Shown here in pieces: positions 12,807 through 21,889 of a stretch of 64,000 bases of DNA. Each line of letters starts with the position of its first letter. The stretch's first letter is position 1. Both the position numbers and the translations under genes were made by a program. This DNA is from Pachypanchax playfairii (taxonomy: Eukaryota > Chordata > Actinopteri > Cyprinodontiformes > Aplocheilidae): contig SSNP01000139.1 in the NCBI GenBank assembly GCA_006937955.1, forward strand, positions 1,055,188-1,119,187, given 5' to 3'. The notes beneath the pieces were generated by a model. That model was not told the origin of the DNA. It did no database searches and saw nothing but the letters and a program-made list of their open reading frames with translations.

Positions 12807-14580
12807 GAGAAGACAGGTCCAAATACATTTTTGTTTCAACTTCTCCTTGCTCCTGTTCAGTAATTAGGCTCCTGCCTAAGAAATCTCCTGCAAACACAAC
12901 TTCAGGCTTCTTTCTTCATAGAGGTACAGAGTTAGATACCAAAGCCTGACAGCTAATCACTTCATTCTCACTGATCGATCATGGATTGAAGAAAAATGCT
13001 AAATGAGCAAACAGCTAATGCTTGCTTTTAGGATTTATATGAAGAGCCTTGATAAACACATGAAGGATTATTTTTAAGATTTCTTGACAACATTGATAGT
13101 TCATAAAACTCATTTTAGTGTTCAGCCTGGCAGTCAGAGAGACTTATTGATCTTTTTTCAAAGAGATGTATAATCCTTACGTAACGCGCACATTTTACGA
13201 TCCCACTTAATACAGTGAGAGGACTGTAATTCTTTCAGCAGCTTAGCGCTTAAAACATCCCTATCCATTCAGACAAAATATGCACGAGACATTCTTCTGC
13301 CTGATTAACAACTCCAGTTTTAGTCTTCTTTAATTACAACAAAGTCATCAGCTCCATAGATTTGTTTCGATCTACTTTTCATCCATGTTGTCTCTGAGGA
13401 TTGTAGTGTAAGAAATAAAGAGTGGGCTGCAGAGTCATCCATAGGTCAGTGAAAAGGTCCGTTTTCCCTGCAGAATCTAATCTGTATTCAGAGGGTGATG
13501 AGGAACCAGTAAATTCTACCAAAACTTGTATCAGTGCTTCCTGATGGTAATTAGGGATTTTTCCACCAACTGGGCTCAATTCTCCACAAGAGCTACTGCA
13601 ATTCTTCCTGAAACAGATTTGCTCTGGGTTTAGAGAGAAAGTCAAACGACAGCCAGTGAGATGGTAAACCAATCAGTCAGTCAGTTGTTCAACCATCAAG
13701 CTAGCTAGTAAGAGAGCTGTTCATGTCAGTGGGTAAACAGCTACTAAACGAAGAGTTCAAAAAGTTATCCAGTAAATAAAGAAGTCAGTCAGTCATTTAG
13801 ACAGCTTTTCAGTGAAGATAGCCCATCTACATGCAGACCAGTCAGTCTACCAGTGTGGTGCTGATTCCTATAGACATATCCATCACTCTTCTCCTTGTCT
13901 CATGTTATAGTGGCAATGCCAAAGCTGGGGTACTAACACGATTGAGCTCTAGGAGGAGAATCTTTGATGACATGATGAGCATAACAAATGATCTGCTCTG
14001 ATAAATGCAGTTCTGAAGCAGCATGGAGAGTGTTACCGCTCGCTATTAATGACTATAAGGTTTAACTACAGCTTGTAATATCACTGAGTAGTGTGGATGG
14101 AACCACATTAAGACTCATGGAGATGATAGTGGTAATTTACTTTCAATGATCTCCCAGCTGGGGATAATTCAGGAAATTATGTTTTATCTAAATTGGGGCA
14201 GCTGTGTGTTAGAGGTTATAGAAGCAGGCCTGTGGTTATAGGGTCAAAGGTTTGGATGAAGAATGCCAGAATGAGGAAACTGAGCAAAGAAGTCATCTAG
14301 GAGCACTAATTCTACTGTCAAAGACCTGTTAAACAGGAAGAGCCTCAAGCAAGTGAGCTTTAGTCCATAAATAAAAAAAACTCCATCCTCAGCACATGAT
14401 TCAGGAAAGGGTGGCATCAATTCTTACTCTCAGTGTGTTAAATCACAGAAGCCCAACAAAGCCAGGCACTTACACAGCCAGGCCAAAAATGGATGCATGA
14501 GTGCATACTGCAAACTATCACGCCAATAAGTGCCAAATGGTATAATGCTGCCTGGGTTTTTCTGTCCATGTTTGCAGCAA
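12807..14580. other. Sequence without recognised gene
   Basis: Short GTCA-type tandem words occur at about 13668-13682 and 13780-13800. No coding frame with recognisable similarity and no element ends were seen. Confidence 0.45.
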
Positions 14581-14583
14581 CTA

Positions 14584-14686
14584 TGATGGACTGGTGACCT
14601 GTCCAGAGTGTAACGCCCAATCATTGCACCAGCTCCCGAGACCCTGAACAGGAATAAGCGGGTATAGATAATGACTGACTGACTGT
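14584..14686 (+). repeat. LINE 3' tail fragment (RTE/Rex3-like)
   Basis: Contains GGTGACCTGTCCAGAGTGTA followed by ACCCTGAACAGGAATAAGCG and a short GACT tandem tail. This word order is typical of the 3' ends of Rex3/RTE-type LINEs, and of SINEs borrowing that end, in fish. Only about 100 bp are left and no reverse transcriptase is present. Confidence 0.6.
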
Positions 14687-15396
14687 TTGCAGCAAATGGG
14701 ATGCCAAACACAAAGACATAAACTGGATGTAATGGCACGTATTGTCACACACCTTTTAGAATAACCTCAACAAATAATAACATATGGAGTGAAGACCTTT
14801 ACTTCACATTATAAATGCTAAATGGAGAAAGACATGTACTGATCAAAAAGGACAGTGTCTCATTCTTCTATGAGCTAAACTTTTTGTAATCTTTTAAAGT
14901 AATATAGAGTTTGCCAAACTTTTAAAAGGTGCTTGCACACTCATTTCAGATCATTTCTTATTTTATAAAATTTTATATCCAATTTTGTTTTAGCAAAAGT
15001 GTGTGTAGTTTTTAAGTGGTCATTTAATTTATTGGAAAAAAAAGCTATCCAAGCCAACCTGGTCCTATGTAAAACAATTGGCCCCGATGACACCGATCAG
15101 TTACTTAGATCACAAGTCTGTCTTAATGGCATAAAATCTTAGATGACACATCATTTTCTGTTGTTAAAGTCAGAGAAGACTGAAGTTTTCTGTTGATTTC
15201 GAGTTGTGCTGTGTTTTTTTTTTTCCCTCCTTGTGCCTCATTGTTTATTATCTCCCTTATTTGCTCCTGGTCTTCAGTTCACCACTCAGACCTACTCCAC
15301 GTCTGCCAATCAATCCAGCTATTACTTATCCACCAATCATTCTTCTCAGCAAAAATGCACTCTTTATTGGGGGGGGGGGGGTTCTGAGGTTTCTGT
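14687..15396. other. AT-rich sequence ending in poly-G tract
   Basis: No gene recognised. A run of about 12 G lies near 15369-15381. The short frames 15193-15487 overlap this tract and are not supported. TTCTGAGGTTTCTGTTG at 15382-15398 resembles the inverted right end of family A. Confidence 0.45.
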
Positions 15397-15963
15397 TGAG
15401 GCTATTTCACACAAACTTCATGACTTTGCGGTTATTTCTGACGTATTAACCTGTAATATGAAACATTTTATATCTAAAAAATATTAGGAAACACTGATCA
15501 ACAGACCTTTCAATCTGTCCGCGTGAAGATTCGCTTGGCTTCGGATGGAACTCATTAATATACATTATGCAAATTAGCTGTACTCAGATTGGCTAACAAC
15601 AAACTAGCCTATGAGAGTAAGGCTTCCTGTTTCCTTCCCCGCTGTGTATGACAACAGCACACATAGTCTCTTCCTGTTTGTTACGTGTTTATGCTAACAG
15701 CTTTTAGCCAGCAGCATGCTAGGCGTGGTTTCAACTGTGCAAGTTGATGAATACTAATGAGCAAAGGAGTTGAGACGTAACAAATACAGGCTGTTCGAAC
15801 TCAGGAGAACTCTGGTTTTATCGCCACCTGCGTGGTTTGAGAGATTAAAACTAAAAGAGAAGTTGTTGACCTGTTTTCACACCCACTATGAAGGTAAGAA
15901 CACCTGTGGAGCTAAAATATTCAACAAAAACCTCAGAAAAAACGTTTTAATGGAATGGCCTCT
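15397..15963 (+). mobile_element. Family A non-autonomous DNA element, copy A1
   Basis: Full-length copy of a ~570-580 bp family found at least six times here (A1-A6). Its left end is degenerate (GAGGCTATTTCAC for the family's AGAGGCCATTTCAT) and its right end reads GGAATGGCCTCT. Internal landmarks shared with other copies, in order: ATATGAAACATTTTATATCT, CCTTTCAATCTGTC, GATTGGCTAAC, GCATGCTAGGCGTGG, AGAAGTTGTTGACCTG, and ATGAAGGTAAGAAC. The frame 15770-16015 overlaps it but is not conserved between copies, so it is not annotated as coding. Confidence 0.85.
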
Positions 15964-17170
15964 AAATATCTGTGCAGCTCTTTTTGTTTCTCTGTACAGA
16001 CAACGTTGTTGCTGATGAGGAGAGACACAGCAGGGAATGTATTTCCCACTTCCTGTAGGAATACAAAGTAATGCACGCTGCATCAGCGGGTGAGCACTGT
16101 AGAAGTGTCTCGATAGTTCTTAAACTCTTCTTTTCTCACAATTACCAACCACTGTTTGGCTGTGAACACTCCAAGCTTCAAAAGCTTTTGTGTACAGATT
16201 GTTTCTTTGCTTGTTTTTGTCAACTTAATGTCTCTGTTGGAAAGCAGGGAATATTAGCCACTAAGTTAGAGACCAATTTTGGATTGTTGTTTTCTTTTCA
16301 TTGTTTGTTTCTCACTCTCATTTCATTTGCTTTTCATTGTTGCACTGTCGGTTTGGTTAGATAAAATTAATCTGTCCTTCATCTTTGTTAAAAAATGAAA
16401 ACATTTATCGGAACATTTTTGGAGTGGCCACACTGACACAAACATCTCATTTTAGTCAAAAAACAAGCAATACTACAATATTTTAGGTGATTTGGTGTAA
16501 TTCAGTTCAAGCTATAAGACAATGGCTTCAATATGAGGCAATTCTCACCAAACCATGCTCTTAAGCGCTCAGCATCATCTTTTTTACAGCTCCAGAACAG
16601 AGCAGTCTATCACAAAACCTTTAGTCATAGCAAAAACTGATTAAAAAGCTGAACAGTTGCGGCAGGTTCACGGGAGCTGTGGAGCTAGTTTTATTTTTTT
16701 GTTTTGTTTTTTGGCAGTTTTCTAGGAGTTCCTAGAACCAATCAGAGGGGCAGTGGGGGAGGAGGTGAATCCAGAGTTTGAAGATGATGATGTTGGTGGC
16801 TGGTGAAGAGAGCAAGTGAGAAAATGTCTCTGGAGCAGCAGTAGTAGGGACAGGTGTTTCTTTATAAAAGATAAGAAGGTCATTTTTTTCCTTGGGTGGA
16901 ATGAGTAGCTTCTTAGTATAAAATGATCCTTCCTTTCACAAGCATCGATTTCACCACAAGGACCTAGAGAGTAACAGGAGCTTCCAAAATGAGGTCACAT
17001 TCAGAGAACTGTAGAGGAACACGTAAATTTGAGCTGTTTTCAAAAAATCACTTAGAACTGGACAAGACATTTACCAGGAGTCACATAACGGTCTAGTTTC
17101 AGAAGTGTTGCAAATGCTGAGTTGATATCAACTGCACAAGTTAATGTAATAAATTGATTTTTTTTCCCAG
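15964..17170. other. Sequence without recognised gene
   Basis: AT-rich sequence with short chance frames (16071-16364 and others). The last ~20 bases (17151-17170) form a polypyrimidine run ending in CAG, which serves as the putative splice acceptor of the next feature. Confidence 0.45.
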
Positions 17171-17245
17171 GTGCAACTAGTAAAGCAGCAGCAGCAGATT
17201 CCACCATGAGGCGGGGCTCACGCAGAGCACCCCAGGACTCACCTG
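17171..17245 (+). CDS. Candidate 75 bp cassette exon of an unidentified host gene
   Basis: A run of T and C ending in TTTTTCCCAG precedes the segment, and GTAAAAG follows it, giving a good acceptor and an acceptable donor. The length is 75 bp, a multiple of three. Only one of three phases is open: two bases complete a codon, then follow codons for ATSKAAAADSTMRRGSRRAP and QDSP, and one base is left over. This is a symmetric phase 1-1 exon that could be included or skipped without a frame change. RRGS fits a basophilic-kinase (PKA-type) site. I do not recognise the protein. No neighbouring exon of the same gene is identifiable, so it could be a chance arrangement; the minus-strand frame across it looks like a shadow. 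Confidence 0.4.
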
Positions 17246-17247
17246 GT

Positions 17248-17670
17248 AAAAGAAAGAAAAAAGCCTTCAAAGGAAAAAAGGAAAAATATTTAAATAGTAT
17301 GGAAAAATGGAAAATAGAGCAGAAAATTCCCTAAACCCCAGAAACCTCACATTAGCATTGCTCATATATCTTAAATTGCTTTAAACAGCAAGGAAAAATG
17401 AGAGTGATCAAGAAGAATGTTATGAGAGCTAATTTTAGTTCCCATTGTGATCCTGCAACTATGATTGAGCTAAGCTTCAAGAGAAAGCAAAGAGGAAACA
17501 CAGTTTGTATTTACTGTGTAACAACTGAGACAAAAGGGAGTCAGCGTGTGTTTTGTGATATTAAAAAGTTCTAATCTTTAAAAATACAGCACTAATCAGT
17601 GTATCTATTTTTTTTATTGAGTATATGTGTATACATATTCTATATACACATCTGTTTGTACAGTTAAAAA
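17248..17670. other. AT-rich sequence without gene
   Basis: No coding or repeat signal was recognised, apart from A-rich tracts directly after the candidate exon. Confidence 0.5.
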
Positions 17671-17671
17671 T

Positions 17672-17830
17672 AGGGATGCACGGAAATTTTGGCCACCAAA
17701 AATTTTCGGCTGAAAAGGACCCAAAAGTGCATTTTTGGTTTTCAGCCGAAACACCAAAACAACTCGGCCGAAACGCGTGACTTCTTGAGTGAACAGTGTC
17801 GCCATAAAAAGAGCTGCAGCAGTCAGTTTT
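17672..17830. mobile_element. hAT-like element, one end only
   Basis: Begins AGGGATGCACGGAAATTTTG and continues with repeated words around GGCCGAAA and TTTTCGGC, a pattern common to hAT elements with AGGGATGCACCGA ends in fish. No matching opposite end was found downstream, so the copy is truncated. The boundary near 17830 is approximate. Confidence 0.5.
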
Positions 17831-17962
17831 GGGGATATAAATAAATACTTTCAGTGCCGTCTGTGCTCAATAGTCGGGATTTAAATGCAATTACTCTAGA
17901 CAAACACAGCAACAGTGGTGGTCATACACAGTTCTGAAAGCCGTGCATCACCCTGCACCCAA

Positions 17963-18095
17963 CCAGTGTTGCCAACTTTGCTATTTCTTACGAAATTTCC
18001 AGACCTCTTTGATGACTTGTTTTCTCTAAAAAGTGCCTAACAACAAATCTGGTGAGATTTCTGACAACACTTAAAGGTTAATAGGATTTTGTAGA
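17963..18095. repeat. Diverged AGTGTTGCCAACTT-type repeat
   Basis: Starts AGTGTTGCCAACTTTGC and contains AAAAAGTGCCTAACAACAAA and CTGGTGAGATTTCTGACAAC, resembling a dispersed fish repeat with this opening. Its ends cannot be fixed. The next ~450 bp show only a small hairpin near 18226-18250 (GATAACGAA ... TTCGTTATC) and no supported gene. Confidence 0.35.
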
Positions 18096-18577
18096 AAATT
18101 TAGATGTCAAATTTACTTTAAAATCATTTTATCAACTTGTAGTGGTCCTGTGCTTATGGTGTCCAAAAGTAAAAGTTATAATATTTATAAATTATAGACC
18201 TGGTGGGGCTTGAATAAAGTAGCCAATAGATAACGAACCTGTTTCGTTATCTCTTTGCTACTAGATTGTCAATCACACTTTTATACGTACTACGTAGTTT
18301 GCTTAGGCCTCAGTACTACTATGCGGAAGCGCTGCGGAGCGGAACCCAGACCGCTTCCATTCAGTGCCCTTGTTAACCTATATGATTTAGTTCATACCAG
18401 ACATAGAGCTGTTAAGTTATCATTTTGGTGTCTGGTCTATTTTTTGCGTGAGCGTTCCGCGTCAATTCTGGCAAGAAATAACACCAGGCCACACGAGACA
18501 AACTGGTCAAAAATAATAGCAATTCTTCAAAATAAAATACCACAATTGACAAATGCGATCATCATTGTGTATCTAAA

Positions 18578-18873
18578 GTAAGAGAAAGAGTTGAAGACAA
18601 GACGAATGATGTCAAATTAAAAGCAGGAGTAACTAAAACAAGCGCTCTTCAATTGTTTTTTATGTTATTTACTTACCCATGGTGAAAAAATACACAGATG
18701 AGCAGAAACTCTGGAGAATCAGAATCTCGTTGTCCAGAAAAGTTTCTGCTCATCTGTTGCTATCTGAGCTATTTTTTCACCATGGGTATGTAAATAACAT
18801 CAAAAATAATTGAAGAGAGCTTGTTTTAGTGATTCCTGCCTTTTATTTGACATCGATCATCTTGTCTCTTTAC
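18578..18873. repeat. Long near-palindrome (foldback), arms about 140 bp
   Basis: 18578-18714 is the imperfect reverse complement of 18733-18873, leaving a loop of about 18 bp. Matching blocks include GATGTCAAAT, CACTAAAACAAGC, ATGTTATTTAC, CCCATGGTGAAAAAATA and CAGATGAGCAGAAAC. One arm carries small insertions (for example GCTATCTGAG). It may be a foldback transposon or head-to-head copies of one repeat; no target duplication is clear. RNA from either strand would form a long hairpin. Confidence 0.8.
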
Positions 18874-18882
18874 CACCTTTAA

Positions 18883-19650
18883 AGGAACTTAAGGCAGCTT
18901 TACAAAATCTGACTCAGTGCTGCCGCGACAGGCGCTGTGGCTAACTGCAGCCACCAGCCAAGCCGGCACGGGAGCGCGCACAAACACTTTACAAACTGTT
19001 CGTCTTCACAGCACTGCACCGGGGAGGCTAACATACTTCACGTCAGGTCTCTCCACTCTGTTATTTGATTTGATCTCATCATTTTCATACTGTATCAGGC
19101 TCAACACGACCTATAATGTTTTCTCACCTGGTCACAAGGAAATGAGCCATGTCAGCATCCGTTTTCACTCCCAAATGCAGCTGAAGTTCCCTCCATGAAC
19201 CGAACGCATATCCAATATTTATGCGGGTGCCTGCCCGGCTTCGGTCATATTTTTTTTTAGACTCACGAGATGCCGCTGATAAAGTCTTTTTTTTCTTCGT
19301 GGTGCCACTTTTTTGGGGGGTGAGAGTGGATGCAGGTCGTTTGCTGGCTGCAGAAACATCCATAAGTATACCTTCAGTGTTTGAATCCAAGTCCACGGCG
19401 GCCATGTACTTCCTGTTCAAGAGCTGTCGGCAACGCGCATGCAGCGTCAATTTACGTCACATCCCTACAACTGCGCGGGAAATTCCGACGTCGAACTGCA
19501 GCGCATTATGTAGCACACAGCGTTTCCAATGCAACAGACATATATGCGGATGGCCTCGTTATTTTGGGTTTTTAATGCTTCATGACACATTAGCATTGAA
19601 TAAACTGGAAATGCATGTGTAGTTTTTCACAAATCTTGCCTTATGTCCCT
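18883..19650. mobile_element. TTAA-flanked non-autonomous element carrying a coding exon
   Basis: TTAA lies on both sides (18879-18882 and 19651-19654). The ends are AGGAACTTAAGGCAGCTTTA and, on the other strand, AGGGACATAAGGCAAGATTT, clearly an inverted pair. TTAA targets are typical of the Kolobok and piggyBac superfamilies; AGG ends do not match the usual piggyBac CCC start, so Kolobok or a relative is the better guess. The 768 bp interior is GC-richer than its surroundings, has CpG sites and contains a minus-strand first-exon-like coding segment (annotated separately). No transposase is present. Confidence 0.8.
19128..19408 (-). CDS. First-exon-like coding segment with 5' splice site inside a TTAA element
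   Basis: Reading on the minus strand, an ATG at 19408 in good Kozak context (GTACATGG) opens a 281 bp frame. It is followed directly by a consensus donor CAG|GTGAGAA (19130-19121). The frame stays open upstream to 19450, but this ATG is better placed. The product begins MAAVDLDSNTEG, has a basic middle (TTKKKKTLSAASRESKKKYD) and ends with the block RINIGYAFGSWRELQLHLG followed by VKTDADMAHFLVTR. I recall similar KYDR...RVNIGxAFxRWRxL...FLLD N-termini in predicted fish proteins associated with repeats; their function is unknown to me, and DNA binding is only suggested by the basic stretch. No later exons are seen nearby, so this is probably an orphan first exon carried by the element. Confidence 0.55.
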
Positions 19651-19659
19651 TTAAGTAAA

Positions 19660-19735
19660 TAAACGTTATACCTTGAGAAACAAGGTATAACGTTTATAAC
19701 GTTAAACGTTTATAACGTAAATGTTTACAAAGTAC
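19660..19735. repeat. Perfect 16 bp hairpin and ACGTTTATAACGT tandem
   Basis: TAAACGTTATACCTTG at 19660-19675 is the exact reverse complement of 19681-19696, with a 5 bp loop. Two further ACGTTTATAACGT words follow. The structure fills the gap between two TTAA elements. Confidence 0.8.
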
Positions 19736-19754
19736 AGTGTGATTACACTTTTAA

Positions 19755-20282
19755 AGGTACAGTATGTAAGAATTAGACCTTGTGAAAAAAAAACAAAAAA
19801 AAACGTCCTTTCTCAGCCACGCACCCCCTCCACTCCCTGATTTTTCTGTTGGGTTGTTAGTTCTGATGTTGATTCTCTTTTTGTTTCTCTTGTATTTGTT
19901 CAATTTTTGGGACTATCTGAAGGCCTATTTGTTCAGCGTTGAGTTTTCCCTAAGTGAGTTTGAAGGCCCCATCACGCGCAGCTCAGTTGGAAAGATGCTG
20001 TGGTTTCTTACTTTTAACTGCTGGTCGTTGTGGAATTACAGCTGCTTGTGTTGAAGACTTGGCAGCCTTGCAGACTCACATGTGATTTGTTATGGAACCA
20101 GGAAGTCTGGACGTGTAAATAATGATCCCTGTCTAGACCAGCGTTTTTAGAGTGATCGAAACTAGCAACCACCCAGCTGACTGAGATCAAGATCTGTTAC
20201 AATGTGACTTTATTTTCAACATCGGTGGGACATTAGACTGTTGTGTGAGTATTTCACTGTAAAATTCTTACATACTGTACCT
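19755..20282. mobile_element. TTAA-flanked miniature element
   Basis: Flanked by TTAA at 19751-19754 and 20283-20286. The terminal inverted repeats are AGGTACAGTATGTAAGAATT (left, and the same on the other strand at the right), identical over 20 bp. At 528 bp it has no transposase. The identical ends suggest a fairly recent insertion. The AGGTRCAGTRTGTAAGA-type end is widespread in fish genomes. The frame 19782-20054 is hydrophobic and is not supported as a gene. Confidence 0.88.
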
Positions 20283-20286
20283 TTAA

Positions 20287-21040
20287 TTAGTGATAGTATG
20301 GACTTTCAAAAAACTTGATAATTAATGACTTTTTAATTATTAAGTAATAGCAACCAATCTACCTTTTCTGTGCCTGTATCCAATACAACTGAAATGGTCT
20401 ACAGTCCATGTAGAGATACATAGTTTTTTAAATACTGAGTATTAATATCATATTATCTTTCTGACAGTAAACTGCTGTCTGTCACTATTTTCTGCTTGTG
20501 TTAACATCATAAATTCCTGTGTGAGTTAATCTGATCTCTCGGTGTCAGACTCAGCAGACATTCCGTACTCTTATATTAGGGCCCTATCACATAGTCAAAT
20601 CAATTCATGTGTGACTGGTGGACAATGGCAGTATGGCAGCCTGCCAGACCAAGCTGTGCAGAGGCCATGCTCAAGTTAAAAATATTTTAACTTCGAATGC
20701 AGCACTAAGTGATGTCACCTTGGTGCATCCAATCTGCTGCACAAACACAATGGACCTTGTGTTTGTATCTACCAATAATTCTGGGGTGCTATTTTGCTTT
20801 CTATTTTTGTGAGACTCTCCTCCAACACACGACATGCTGCTACATTGCTCACTACCTTGTGAGGTAAACATGAAGACAGTTGCCACACAGTTGCTGTCAA
20901 AAGAGCCTAAACTCTTCAAAGTTCTATAGGATATATTTACTGCTCTGCACACTGCTACTCTCTCTTTTTTCTCTCCTCCTTTCTGACAGTAAAAGTAATG
21001 TCAGGACATTTCTTAAACATTCTGACAGATAATGCCTCTT
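20287..21040. other. Sequence without recognised gene
   Basis: Overlapping short frames on both strands (20618-20952) match nothing I know. No repeat ends were seen. Confidence 0.45.
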
Positions 21041-21059
21041 CACATTCAGCATTAAAAGA

Positions 21060-21880
21060 ACAAAATCCCATATGCTTAGAAGAACCAGAACCACGTATTT
21101 GCCAATGACCTCCTCAGAAAGTGACAGGGCATCAAGTACCTCACAGACTGTAACACCAGGAGTGCACAGTGCCTCAAGGACCCCTCTCTGCCAGATGCTC
21201 TGAACACCTTCTCAGTTCTAGACTGATCATACCACCTGAAGAGATCCCCTCAGTGTGAACCCAGTGGCAGTGAGAAAAGCACTTCAGAATATCAACTGCC
21301 ACAAAGCTACAAGCCCTAATGGCATCCCAGCGTAGGTACTGAGGACTGTGCACAACACCTATCTGAGATACTGAACTTATCTCTGTTAAAAGCAGTTCTA
21401 CCCACCTGCCCAAAGATTACCTCCATCATTATCATCCCCAAAAGCTCAACAGTGACCACCGTCAAGTTTCCCTCACCCCGATGGCCATGAAGTGCTTTGA
21501 AAGGCTGGTCTGGGTTCACATTAAGGTCACCATCGACTGCAATGTGGACCTTCATCATTATACCTAGTGCAAAAACAGATCAACTGATAATGACCCTGTC
21601 GCACATGTCAGGTACCTGGGTATGACCCTCACCAAGGACCTCATCCTGGAGCAACACTGTAGACCTAATTAAGAAGACTTGCCAATATCTTTACTTTCTC
21701 CAAAGGCTGAGGTGTGTCACACTTGGAACTTCAGTTATAAGGGCCTTCTATCGGTGTGTGGTGGGGCGTGTCATCTGCTTCTGCATTTTGTGTGGTATCT
21801 CAACTTCTCTGCAACTGATAAAAAAAGTGTTGCAGAGGGTCATGAAGGCTGCATAGAAGACTATTGAAGCAAGGCAAAAA
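21060..21880 (+). pseudogene. Degraded non-LTR retrotransposon reverse transcriptase (Rex1/CR1-like)
   Basis: Pieces of a LINE reverse transcriptase can be read in changing frames. Around 21270-21320 the text corresponds to a CHKAxxPDGIPG motif. About 21400-21520 carries the region after it (PSTVTTVKFPSPRWP-like, then KCFERLVWVHIK). 21600-21650 gives RYLGMTLTKDL, and 21690-21870 a C-terminal segment with LRRLRCVTLGTSVIRAFY and LQRVMKAA. Many stops and frameshifts, and loss of the YADD block between 21560 and 21600, show an old dead copy. The short frames listed on the minus strand here are shadows. Confidence 0.7.
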
Positions 21881-21889
21881 AATGAGTGA

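Noticed and set aside
13668..13800. CAGT/GTCA tandem words as a possible CRISPR-like or satellite array
   Set aside because: Only two or three short units with irregular spacing; simple microsatellite noise in a eukaryotic sequence.
15770..16015. 81-codon frame in family A copy A1
   Set aside because: Other copies have stops in this frame; only the ATG/donor word is conserved.
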